From contig JAJEKV010000031.1 in assembly GCA_021234155.1 (NCBI GenBank), positions 3,388,898 to 3,452,897 on the forward strand: 64,000 nt of DNA, in the 5' to 3' direction. The notes beneath the pieces are model-generated. The model saw only the letters and a program-made list of their open reading frames with translations, did no database searches and was not told the DNA's origin. A program made the translations under genes and the position numbers. Source of the stretch: Isoetes taiwanensis (lineage: Eukaryota > Streptophyta > Lycopodiopsida > Isoetales > Isoetaceae). Below, in pieces: positions 46,457-56,369 of this stretch (its first letter is position 1; each line of letters opens with the position of its first letter).

Positions 46457-48176
46457 AAGTTTTAGACCATACCATAATATACCTTTATGTTTTAGAATAT
46501 TGACCATGCATTAATGGAACAATAGGGTCCATTCTTTAGAGTTGTAGTCTTGCAAGACTTATTAGGCATAGTATGGGAATCTTACATGAATAATTATTGT
46601 TAGGTTCTAAGTTATTGAATCTAGTTTGTATTATTATCCTAGGGTCTTGAAGACCTACTTGATTCTCTATTATAACTATCGAACTTGCTTTAGGTTATAG
46701 TTAGATGGTCGCCCAGCTACATTGTTATATCTTGGAACGTTGTGATAGCTGTTGCGTTAAGTGTCCTTAGGTGCATTGTTGCTAGCCTAGATGGTCATTA
46801 CTTGAGTTGAGGATTGCTAATCCTACGAACCTTTTAAATATTGTGATTATAATTTGAGACCCTAGAGTTTCCTCGGTAGAGTTATAATCTTGTATGTGGG
46901 ATATTCCATGCAACCTTTATGAATAGGGGCCAGCTTGATACCGTACCATAGAAGGATATATCGCCAGTACTTTTGATAGAGTAATAGGTGGATTCTATGA
47001 TGCTAGATGGATGGAGTATGAGTGTTGCATTATATTTGCTAGGAATATGCTATGGCCTATCTAGTAGAGATTCTGAGTGGTAGTCCATCTCATGAGATTA
47101 GACCTCAGGATGAAGTAGAATATGTGAATTGTCTCTAGGACATTAGTGTAATTATGGTATTACCTGGAAGTTAGGGTTGCTTATATGTTAAGGAAGTCAT
47201 GTTCTTGCTTTGAGATGTGGCGATGAGATGTTGTCACTGGGTTATGAAATATCTTGGTATGAACCTCATTCTATTGTATTGCGTTGTTTTGTGGTTGTTC
47301 TTGGAAGTAAGATGCATGAGGATTCTATGATATCTCGTATTGGATCAACCTGTAAGGTTATTGGTGATATTCTATCTTGTAAAGTCATGATGGAAGATGT
47401 TGCATCTTGCATTGCAAACGGACCATCTTCGGAGGGGTGGAATGGCCGTGAGACTCCGCATCCGTTCTAGATGGCTAGACGGATGGCATGTTGCATTTAC
47501 AGCCCACCTTCGGAGGGGTGGGGTGGCCGCGTAACTCCGCATCCGAGCCAGATGGCCTGACGGATGTGTTAAACCCTGTACGTACAGATGGAGAGAGTGG
47601 TCTCCTTGGGGTCGCAACCCAAGGATTATGCTTGGCATATGTGCATACATATATACGATTGATGAGAATGTAAACATGCTTGTAGCCTGAGTTCTAACTA
47701 ATGCAGGCATAGTGGAGCAGGTAAATCTATTGTCTTCTTATCTTGGATATTATATGCTAGATTGCTTTGTGGTTGATGTTGTGAATGCTCCCAAAATATT
47801 TCCTCCCCACTTAGTCCTTGTGGACTAACCCCCTTGTATTGTTTCTGTATGTTTAAGAGGGTACGTCCTGAGCTGAAAATGCAGTATTCGGATGGAGAGT
47901 CCGGGGATGGGGGTGCGATAGCAGAAGCATTTTCCAGAGTCATCCTCGGTGACTTATAAGGGGGACTTGTTGAGCTAATAGGAGTTGTTAGCATGCCAAA
48001 CTCAGAGGAGCTTGGCCTTGTATGAAAATCTCCTATGAATGAGAGTATTAATATTGAGCATGTATATAAGTCTCATGTATGTTTAACTTAGATGTTAAAC
48101 GTGTTGGTGCAATGGCCTAGGCCAAGGGGTTAAGTCCGTTTCAAAGAAGCATACAGAAACCAACTCAGAACTTAAC

Positions 48177-48365
48177 CTCAATCATCTCTATTGTGCGGCC
48201 TACACTTCCAATATCTCCCACTATATATAATGTCGCATTTGCAGGAAAGTACTAACATTCATAGTAGGCCTTTGTCGTGTCAAGATCCCACTGTTTGATT
48301 TGTTCCTCACAGGCTATTGGGAATCTGTAGCCTAACAAGTTTTCTGAATGCAACTGTTGTAAAAA
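48177..48365 (-). pseudogene. SPP: Stromal processing peptidase fragment, third exon seen; nonsense codon
   Basis: Bounded by ctgcag (acceptor) and gag/gttaag (donor), this is exactly 63 codons, phase 0 at both ends. It reads FLQQLHSENLLGYRFPIACE, then EQIKQWDLDTTKAYYEC, a stop, and YFPANATLYIVGDIGSVG, matching the M16 peptidase segment of the plastid stromal processing peptidase as I remember it. The stop (TAG at 48252-48254) stands where the family has Trp (TGG), a single-base nonsense change. Ends 34 bp from the right target duplication of element D. Confidence 0.88.
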
Positions 48366-49314
48366 CTGCAGAAAGATTTACAAGTTTAGAACTTCTTGAC
48401 CATGTTCAAGCATAATATATAATGTGAAATAAATGAGTGGCGATATTTGGGAACCAAGTAAAACAACTAGATTTTGCAAATCCTGCAACTGAGCAACACA
48501 TTCTAGCTGAATCAGACAGTAATATTAGAATGGGCTTTCGTTGAGATATCAAAACACCAAGATGGGCCTATCTACCTTGTTCACTCATATCAACACAACC
48601 CCCATGTGAGATATCAAAAGATGTCAGTATGTAAAGTGCTTTTTCTTGGGGCAAAATGGCAAGATAATCTATTGATTGCTACCTCATATCCTGATTAAAC
48701 CTAAAGGACATAGATCAAAGGGACCATACTACAGGAAATTTTAAAATTCGCAGGAAGGTTGTTCCAAATAAAGCCGAGGAAAGCAGGCCCATACCAATAT
48801 TTTAGTCATGGAAACCTTTTTCACTTTCTATCACAATTGAGTTGCATCATAAACAATTAGCCACCACGAGGGACAAGATGGTGCAAATTAGCAATTAAAC
48901 CTTATCTTCTTTCTGTTGTCTCTGAAATCCAGAACAGGTCATGCCACATTGTCTCATAAAGCAGCAGGCAACAATCAGAATGTTCTTCTTTCTTTCTGTC
49001 TGAACCTTCATGGTTTAGTTTTACTTTTATACTGAAGCAAGTTTCTAACGTTGTGGCAAATCAAAATTTGACCATGTTAAGAGTGCATAATGCTAGTTTG
49101 CAAAAACCCATCTAATTCTGATCCCAAAACTATAGCAAATAATTACCTCCATATTTCTTGATTCTAGTACAAAATGGCTATTGAAAAGTTGCTTAATCAT
49201 ATACCAAATCTGTGCTAGAACATCTTTGATGATTTTAGATGTTTTCCTGACCACTTAAACCTTCACCATTGCATGCTTCTGCATCAGCAATTTGAAGAAT
49301 TATGCAAATAATAC

Positions 49315-49425
49315 CTGGCAGTCAACACTATATTCAATTGTATTCATCATTTGGAGCTCAAACAAAACAGCCCTGCGCTCCTTCTCGATCCGTGATGGTA
49401 GGAACTTGGGCTTGAAAGCTATCTG
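49315..49425 (-). pseudogene. SPP: Stromal processing peptidase fragment, second exon seen
   Basis: 37 codons between acceptor ttcaag and donor ccag/gtatt, phase 0 at both ends: QIAFKPKFLPSRIEKERRAV, then LFELQMMNTIEYSVDCQ. The ELQMMNTIEY...DCQ string is highly characteristic of the M16-family stromal processing peptidase that removes transit peptides in plastids. The HxxEH zinc motif lies in more upstream exons, which are not present. The usual Ser in LSELQMM is Phe and Arg in YRVDC is Ser here. Confidence 0.88.
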
Positions 49426-49508
49426 CTTGAAAAGAATAGAGGATGATCACAAAACCAAGAAACAATAGATTGTTTTACTGACATGGAAACATTTGAATAT
49501 ATGTGTAC

Positions 49509-49556
49509 CCCATGCAGCACATCAAGAACAAGAGGCAACAGTGGTTCACTTGAGCC
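49509..49556 (-). pseudogene. SPP: Stromal processing peptidase fragment, first exon seen
   Basis: 16 codons, GSSEPLLPLVLDVLHG, between acceptor ttggcag and donor ggg/gtacac. The LLPLVLDVL segment precedes the second exon in the family. No earlier peptidase exon (HxxEH region) is seen to the right; CAMTA sequence begins 200 bp away. Confidence 0.75.
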
Positions 49557-49755
49557 CTGCCAATATCTGCTATTATGACTCATAGAATGGAAATATACAT
49601 GCCAGGATAAATCATTTGAGAAGCCTTTCTGGAAAGTGTTCTTTGAAAAAAACTTTACTTGTTACTTCCTCCTTCACCTTCTCTAAAGTTTGAATTACAT
49701 CACCAAATCCCGCCTTCGAGATGTTCCTCTTTGATGTTAGTCTTAAGTATTTGTA

Positions 49756-50069
49756 TCAATAGTTCTCTGGAGCTTTAGACTGCAATTCCTTTTCTGGCAG
49801 TTCTGGTTCTTCTAACAGTGCATGTCCTTCACGGAACTCAAATTCTCTAATCTCATAGCAAGCAGTTCTATCACCACATGTGACGTAGAACTGAACCACC
49901 TGAGCATTGTATTGAGGAGTTTCACAGGTCAAAACTCCTGCACCAATTAATTTGGCTGGCACTTCAATTTCACCAAACAAGCAGCACCATCTATGGGAAG
50001 ATGGATCTTTAATAGACTTGAAAAATTTGCCACTCACAAGAACATGTGCCAATAAAATGGGAGACTTGT
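49756..50069 (-). pseudogene. CAMTA: CAMTA fragment: IPT/TIG domain
   Basis: The minus-strand frame reads HVLVSGKFFKSIKDPSSHRW, then CCLFGEIEVPAKLIGAGVLT, CETPQ, VVQFYVTCGDRTACYEIREF and EFREGHALLEEPELP. This is the TIG/IPT immunoglobulin-like fold of calmodulin-binding transcription activators, including the YVTCGDR...REFEFRE hallmark. Opening Met-like codon at 50052 is TTG, so this is an internal exon, not a start; the acceptor is uncertain (perhaps aacaag at 50070). The frame closes at 49756. CG-1, ankyrin and IQ regions are absent. Confidence 0.88.
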
Positions 50070-50129
50070 TAGTAATCTAATGCAATAAAACTTAGGTCCA
50101 TGTCATGCATGTATACAGAACTTCCATAC

Positions 50130-50545
50130 CATAGTTGTGTTACGAACAAATGACCAAGAAGGTGCAAAAGCAGTGATGCTAACCTTTGTTCTTGGGATAC
50201 AGTAAACCTTTCATCAATACCAACATGCAATCCCTCTCCATAGTTAGAGGTGACTTCTGTAGTGCCATTGTCCTCTGACCAAGGGTTTCCTGAATTAGAA
50301 GTAGAAACATCAAGATTGCCATTACTACCTCCAAATTCTTTCATAGCCCAGCTTTGGAAACTGTCTTTCCAAGAAAACGCATTCCATTTTCCAGATCTAC
50401 GACATTCCAAAGCAGATGTTGAAACTGTGTTAGAACCATTCAACAGCTGGAGCTCACCATTAATATCACTATGGCCAATCTCTTGTGCAGTATGTGTTTG
50501 TTCCACAATCTTCGTCCAGTAGTCAAAGAACATATTGTTGCCTGG
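50130..50545 (-). pseudogene. CAMTA: CAMTA fragment: region before the TIG domain, frameshifted
   Basis: The exon begins after tttttgcag at 50545 (PGNNMFFDYWTKIVEQ) and runs through a Ser/Asn-rich region with SFQSWAMKEFGGSNGNL to FTVSQEQR. Near 50180-50185 one base seems lost: reading then continues in another frame as SITAFAPSWSFVRNTTM, which is the segment that leads into the TIG domain in CAMTA proteins, up to a donor (actatg/gtatgg) at 50130. So the order and splice signals are preserved but the frame is not. Confidence 0.75.
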
Positions 50546-51827
50546 CTGCAAAAATAGGACTATGTAATCATTCTTCAAGGAAGTCAACGATATAAAAGAG
50601 TGATGCTTGAAGTTCAAAAGCATTAGTGATTATTTATCACGTGGAACTACAAGGCATGAGGGACAATTTTATCCTAGGATCTATATGAGGCTCTAGTTCA
50701 TTATCACCAAGAAATAGAGATCAGCAAAACAGACTAATATCCTACACTAAAGTGAGTAAATAGTAATCATATAAGTAACTTAGTTATGCTAGTATTTATG
50801 ATTTGCAAGTCCCCAGAACTCTGACTTGAAGCAAAATGCCAAGGGTATGAAATATCACACGAATTAGAAATGAAATAAACATGTTTCTTCCATCTTTCAG
50901 TTTATAAAAAAGGAACGTGCAGGAGTATTTAAAACAATGTACATGCACAGTACAAAGGGATGGCATGGTAAAACGCTTTTATGCTTTGTTAGTGCAATAG
51001 AAAACTACTTTCATTATTTTTGTTCTTTTGAGAGGTATGTAAGATAAAAATATAATCCTAGACTTCTCTAAATAAAATAATAACTTGCTCAAGCAAATCA
51101 ATGGCAAGTGGAATTTACTGCAGGTTGCACACTGCTTCATATTGTGGAGGACCACCAATAACCATTTACCTTGATATGATCTTGATCCCTACATGCTTAA
51201 ACTAAAATATAGAGTCACAAATATCCTTTACCTACAAACTTCACAAGAGATTGCTGGAAATGCAATATAGCTAAAATCATTCTTTATAGCAAGATCATGA
51301 TCAAGCGAGCTTTTGTCACATACCAGAAAAAAACTGGCTGAGAATATTCAGAACTATGCTTGCTCGGGCAACATCAAGGCAAGCTCCACTTTGGGGGTCT
51401 GAAGATCTGCCCCAATCTGAGAGCCCTTTGAATAAACTTGTTGAACCTGGAAAAAATGGCACGCAAAAATGGTGAGCCAAATCGAGATATCCTAACAATG
51501 GCAAGCAAATAGGAAAGAAATTTGGATTCTAATCTCCTAAAAGTGTTCTTGAAGGTTTCTCGAGAGTTTTGAGAATAGATTTCTTGGTGACTCAGGGTGC
51601 ATTTCATTGTTACTAACTCTCATATTATGTCCAGGTCGACTGTTTACATGCCTAACAAACAAACAGTATACTATGAAGAAGGTTGAGAATGGGTTGCCTT
51701 AAAAGATGCTGCAACAAAACATACGATGTTCACTGCATGGTTCAAGCTAAATAAAATTGATGTCGTTGCTTGACAATATACATATCTAGAAATTTCACAT
51801 TATTATACTTTTATAAAGAGCCAGGGC
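50546..51827. other. Spacer; possible further captured exon on the minus strand
   Basis: A minus-strand region at 51510-51316 reads like protein (FKGLSDWGRSSDPQSGACLD, then VARASIVLNILSQFF) with a donor-like g/gtatgtgac after it. Not recognised. The part nearest 51600-51827 has a frame (FTAWFKLNKID) that may be the upstream end of the helicase relic. No Rep (HUH) motif found. Confidence 0.3.
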
Positions 51828-53550
51828 ATGTGGAAGATAAGGGAGGGCCCATATAAATTGATTTCAAGAATGTACAATGTCAGCCAAAAGGACATGGAAA
51901 GATATTACTTGCGCGTATTGCTGCTACACAGAAGAGGGGTCACTAGCTTCAAGGACATGAAAAATATCAATAGGAAAGAGTGCACTACATTTCATGAGAC
52001 AGCAAAGGAACTTGGACTATTAGTCGATGATGCAGAATGTGAGAGAACGCTCAAGGATGCAGCTACTTCTTAGATGCCTGCCCAATTGCAACAAATATTC
52101 GCCTTCATCTGCATCTGGGGCCTTCCTCGGATCCACGCGAACTATGGGGCAAGTTCAAGTACCATTTAGCAGAGGATTACGCCTGTGACATGTCAGAGGA
52201 AGATGCATATAACGTATCATTATTACCTATGAATGAAATCTTCCTTGCAAACGGAACAAGTTGTCAATTGTATCAGTTTCCACGACCTAGGCGAAGCCAA
52301 AACTATGAAGCAACAATCAACCAGACCTTTGATGTATTCTTTGAAAAAGCTAGAATAGATGATGCTATGCGAAACTGACTCCAGACCAAAAAGAAATAGC
52401 TGATGACGTTCTTTTTGCAATTGATGGAATTCAGCCATTAGGTTCGTGCATAAATGTAGAGAGATCTAGGGGCTCTGGAAAAACATACGTCTTTAATAAT
52501 ACCTGAAGCAACCTCTGACCTGTGATCCACGAGCAAGCAGGCATACAAAATAAGAAAAGCAACACTTTTGGTGTGGGATGAATTGAGCATGACATGTTCT
52601 GAGGCGCTTACAGCAGTTGACACTGCCCTGAGGGAAATTCAATGCGACTCTAGATCATTTGGAGGAATGATTGTATTAGCTGGCGGCGATCTTTGGCAGC
52701 AACTGCCCATAATCAAACGAGCCAAAAAGATGGAGATCCTCTCAAAATGTATCAAAAGTAACTCTCTATAGAAATATTTTAGGACTTTCAGACTTACACT
52801 CCCTGCAGATGTCGTTTAGCTGCCCAGCACATGCATTGCATAGAACAACATTATTGATGAGATATTTGGAGCAAGCATTGACTCAGCAAGCATAAAACAT
52901 CTATTTGAAAAATCCATACTATCTCTAAAAAATGAGGACACGGTAAAATTCAACGACAAGAACCTTGCAAAGGTTGCATGGAGATTCGCATCTATACATA
53001 GGCATCAATACTCTCAACATGGAAGATGAAGAGGACATTAGAAAATTTTCGAATGAATTTATTAACCACCTCACACCCTCCGGAATGCCGCCCCACAAGC
53101 TCAATATCAAGGTAGGAGTAATAGTGATGTTGCTAAGGAACATGTATTCTGGGGATGGACTATGCAACGGGACATGCCTGCACATCACCCATGCAATACA
53201 AAGAATCCTACGAGCGAAAATAATTACAGGACAATTTAGAGACACCCCAATCCTGCTCCCAAAGGTCAACCTGACACCATCTGATTCATACATATTGTTT
53301 ACCAGGAGACAATTTGGCTTTCTCGATGACAATAAACGAGTCTCAAGGCCAATCTTTAGAGACCGTTGGGCTTTACTTGCCAGCCCCACTTTTTGCACAT
53401 GGCCAACTTTATGTTGCTCTCTCAAGGTGCACTTCACAAGCAGAAATCAAAATTGCTATTACTTTAACATCACGTCAAGGTGCATACCACCGAATGTACA
53501 TCCCGAATGTTGTATATAAAGAAGCATTAAATAGAGTAGTATTCGTTTGA
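51828..53550 (+). pseudogene. Helitron Pif1-like helicase, decayed
   Basis: Frame pieces in order: 51828-52073 with NVSQKDMERYYLRVLLLHRR, the Helitron linker before the helicase; about 52376-52503 with KLTPDQKEIADDVLFAIDG and SRGSGKTYVFNN (Walker A, its first Gly replaced); 52568-52771 with WDELSMT (Walker B), VDTALREIQ and FGGMIVLAGGDLWQQLPII; 52965-53320 with GMPPHKLNIKVGVIVMLLRN and SGDGLCNGTCLHI; 53314-53550 with [20 protein letters not shown] and [13 protein letters not shown]. At least four frame breaks or stops. It cannot make protein. The Rep nuclease half is missing. Its orientation is opposite to the CAMTA and peptidase fragments beside it. Confidence 0.92.
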
Positions 53551-53566
53551 ACATGTCACAAACACG

Positions 53567-53583
53567 AGCGGCCGCTTTTCTAG
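53567..53583 (+). terminator. Possible 3' end of the helicase-bearing Helitron
   Basis: Ten bases after the helicase frame ends, a palindromic agcggccgct is followed by ttt and CTAG|T. A CTAG before T and a GC palindrome resemble a Helitron end, but the stem has no loop and the gap is only 3 bases, shorter than usual. Tentative. Confidence 0.35.
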
Positions 53584-53632
53584 TATTAATTATATTATTA
53601 TTATAAAAACAAGAGCATCTTATTTTTTATGG

Positions 53633-53676
53633 TTTTCCACTAGTTGGTGTCTTATTTGATGACACCTAGTGGAAAA
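53633..53676. repeat. Hairpin, about 17-bp arms
   Basis: ttttccactagttggtgtc pairs with gacacctagtggaaaa around cttatttgat. Just downstream of the possible Helitron end. Could belong to a MITE; no target duplication established. Confidence 0.6.
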
Positions 53677-53689
53677 ACGACTTCAATTT

Positions 53690-54237
53690 TTTGTAATCGT
53701 ATTTTTCGGTTTGTAGTCGTAAACATGTCTTATCTCAATGTGATAGTCGTATTTTATGACTATAGTAGAAAATCACACTAAGTCCAAATGGACTTCAAAT
53801 GGGTGATTCTATCTCTGTGGATAACTGTGATTCTGTATCAAGGGCTATCCCCCCTTGCGATTCCGTCCAACGTGATAAATTTTCGTTATAACTAACGAGC
53901 ATTGAGTTGAATCGTTTCAAGTTGGGCCTAACAAGACAAACAACTTCTCAAAGAAAAGTGATGCTATAAGGTGGGATGCAAAGATGCTTTGTGGGGTCCC
54001 AAAAGAACAAGGGAAAACCAATTCAATTCAAAAAAAAATCTTTGCCCCCTTTTTATTTTTCAAGCATATAGCATGTGCCCATGCTAATGAATACAAGAGC
54101 AAGTTAAGTGAGATATCTTTAGAGATAGATAGGGTATAATATATCAGGGAGCCAATGCTAAGGGATACAAATGTAGGATAGATATGATGCAAAGGTTACC
54201 CTTAGCCAATGCTAAAACAAAGTAGGATAGATATTAT
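53690..54237. other. 3' flank of the HKT gene; no gene
   Basis: AT-rich, with a short repeated phrase (ccaatgctaa, gtaggatagatat) at 54150-54235. Probably includes the HKT polyadenylation region; no clear signal chosen. Confidence 0.4.
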
Positions 54238-54571
54238 TCAACTTTCTTCAACTTTAGTTGTGTAAAGTGGGGAGGCTGTCAGCAGCATGGGAGGCATGGA
54301 AGGGCTTAAGGGAGTGATGGAAGGGCTTTGCATGGATGGAGGTATGGAGGTCATGGAAGCATATGATGCAGTTCTGTGAGGGACCCTTACAGCCACATCT
54401 ATGTTCTCTGGTAGACCCCTGTGCCTTCCCAGCAGCATCACCAGAACCATCAGCAGTTTAGATTCAACATCAAATTTTGCTGATAAACTCCATGGCACAT
54501 CAGTGCATGACTTGCCTGAATTGTTCAGCTTGCAACTGTATCCCACTGACAATCCTACATTGCCGTACGCG
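54238..54571 (-). CDS. HKT: HKT exon 3 (pore loop D and C-terminus)
   Basis: Opens after ttgcag with [14 protein letters not shown], then the conserved [24 protein letters not shown] and a 40-residue Ser/Pro/Met tail to the stop at 54238. The intron before it is only 77 bp. Confidence 0.88.
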
Positions 54572-56369
54572 CTGCAACAAACCCTTTCTCTCTTTGTTAT
54601 CATCATATATGAATCTCCCATGCAATAGCTTAAGTCATGAAATCTTACCTGATCACCTCAAATATAATGTTAAATATGGAGAAATTCAGCCCATCATTTT
54701 GAACCTTCCTGTGTTCACATAGACAGATCAAGAACACCGCCGCAAACAGATATGCTGAATCACGAGCAAGGAGTCTTTGGCTCTGCAGCATAACCTGCTG
54801 ATACTGGGTTTTTCTTTGTGAAAAGGCTTTATATTCTCCTTGACTCTAGTGTTCTGCCTAGATATATAGACTGGATACACAGCAACATACCTGACAACAA
54901 TAGCTACAGATTTAGAACTAGAGCAGATCAACAAAAACAGTATCTAAATGGTCAAGTTGATCTTACATCAAACCGACATACATCACTAGCATAGAGGGTG
55001 AGAGATCTCCCAAGTTGACAACATTGGCACCGCAATTTCGCGTCGATATCGATTGGAAAAATCCCACCGCAAGCTTGGGAAGTGGTGACAAGCCTTGTAA
55101 TGCTGCAGATTTCCAGTCCAGTACAAAAAAGAAGAAGCATTCTGTAGCATTAAAGGCCATGATGGTGTAGATTAACCACATGGTTTGGTTATGGGGGAAA
55201 AGATGTGTGTAACATTTCCTAGGATTGTTGAGCAAGTATCTATAGGCTAACTTGGTCCTGCCCTTGGTATGGTGATGGAGCAGCCAGATTATACCTCTTA
55301 AACAGGGAGCAAACATGGTATTATCCATCAATATTAGCAAGCTCAACCACAACAAAAGGACCGAACTCTGCCGAAAAGCAATCAAATTCTCATTTGCTAA
55401 CGAGAAGCCTGCATTTGAAAACATGGCTATGGAAGTAAAGGATGAAAACAAACCTTTATTTAGGTGTTTTCTTCTTAAAACATGAATATCTTCCGGGCTT
55501 CCTACAATGCACATCAGAATTATGACGAATCCCAAGCATTGCACCCCAACAAAGTATAAGATCACAACCCTACACAGAAGAACTGAGGCATCATGCTCTA
55601 AATAAAGCCTCTGTGCCGGATCCGATTCATCTCCTGGTGTCCCATGCCTTCGAATATCTTCTCGGGTGCTAGAACAGAGCTTGGATCTCTTCAACAATCT
55701 TCTTCCCCATATTTTCTCAAACACTCTTAAAAGAAAAGCCTTTGCTGCCAAGTAGATCTCTCTTTTCCTTGCGGGCGTAGAGGTCCTCAGTTCGTCTGGC
55801 TCTGCAGTGCAATCAGGTTCTGAAATAGTCACTTTTACTTTACAATTAGAACTCCCATCATCCTGCTTAATATCTGGGCCCAAAACTATGCCTTGCCATG
55901 CTGCAGCTTGCCTATACTCTTCTTCCAGCTTCAAAATATGGCGATAGAAGACATAGCGTCTAACATACAAAGGAACCAAAGAGGTAAAAATTTGACCGCC
56001 CAACAACATGAGAACCATAAGAAGGACATCGTCAAATGGGCAAAGTTCCTCAGTGCTGATAGTTACGAGCCCAGTTACGGTGGTAGCAGAGACAACATTA
56101 AACAGGGCATCAATGTAGCTTACCTGCACAAATTCGCGCTTCGGAGTAACAAAAAGAAGCACGGATCCGGCAAAGCAAATAACTACAAAACAAAGCAGAT
56201 GAAGACGGTAGAATGTAAGGAGCTTCAAACAGGGCAGGAATTTGCGATTTCTATGCTCAAAATAATCCGGCAAAGGATTTGGGAGCGAAATTGAAATCTG
56301 CGAGTCGGATTCAGTGCTTCTGCGGGGAGGATTGGACAAGTGTGGCGATGGGTCATGTGGGGGGTGCAT
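54238..56369 (-). CDS. HKT: HKT-type Na+/K+ transporter gene, three exons
   Basis: Plasma-membrane cation transporter of the HKT/TRK family, which moves Na+ or K+ in plants. Exon 1 is 56369-54967 (ATG at 56369; the frame is open further upstream only to a GTG). All four pore loops are present: A around residues 94-103 ([10 protein letters not shown]), B about 318 (FSNAGFS), C about 442 ([10 protein letters not shown]), and D in exon 3 ([14 protein letters not shown]). At the loop A filter position, where class I HKTs carry Ser, this one has Gly (residue 100), as in K+-permeable members; that inference depends on alignment. Exon 2 (about 54843-54649) carries [17 protein letters not shown]. Exon 3 (54571-54238) ends with [11 protein letters not shown] and a Ser/Pro-rich tail. 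A two-intron structure agrees with plant HKT genes. No disabling lesion except the uncertain exon 2 border. Confidence 0.85.
54649..54843 (-). CDS. HKT: HKT exon 2 (upstream border uncertain)
   Basis: The donor side is certain: ATCAG/gtaag at 54649, with the split Ser codon completed by C in exon 3. The acceptor is less so. ctagag at 54844 keeps the reading frame from exon 1 (phase 2, ending at 54967); it gives [16 protein letters not shown] before the [17 protein letters not shown] helix. ctgcagag nearer 54780 also fits. An acceptor at 54858 would put the helix out of frame. Confidence 0.6.

Larger units (their letters stand above)
40562..48143 (+). mobile_element. LTR retrotransposon D, non-autonomous, target duplication AAGAA
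   Basis: Flanked by aagaa at 40557-40561 and 48144-48148. Both LTRs begin TGTAACGAACC and end GTCCGTTTCA. The primer site (43271) and purine tract (44096) are in place. The interior is only 836 bp against LTRs of about 2.7 kb and holds no gag or pol, so the element belongs with large-LTR non-autonomous retrotransposons (LARD-like) and must borrow proteins. The 5' LTR later gained a MITE; the 3' LTR gained a LINE. The LTRs also differ by a roughly 400-bp deletion at about 41775 in the 5' copy and by a replaced block around 42180-42830 / 47490-47655. Confidence 0.93.
44106..48143 (+). repeat. 3' LTR of element D, interrupted by a LINE
   Basis: 4038 bp; subtracting the LINE and its duplication leaves about 2638 bp. 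The region at 47488-47600 has two tandem-like gtggaatggccgYgNgactccgcatcc blocks (47441 and 47518). Confidence 0.9.

Noticed and set aside
51316-51607. A further CAMTA or peptidase exon on the minus strand
   Set aside because: The protein-like stretch does not match either family as far as I can recall; left as unknown.
53568-53575. NotI site gcggccgc close to a junction, suggesting cloning vector
   Set aside because: Flanks are genomic on both sides and continue a helicase frame on the left; no vector or linker sequence follows.
55893-56294. Open frame of 133 codons on the plus strand inside the HKT locus
   Set aside because: It is antisense to HKT exon 1 coding sequence and has no family motif; a shadow.
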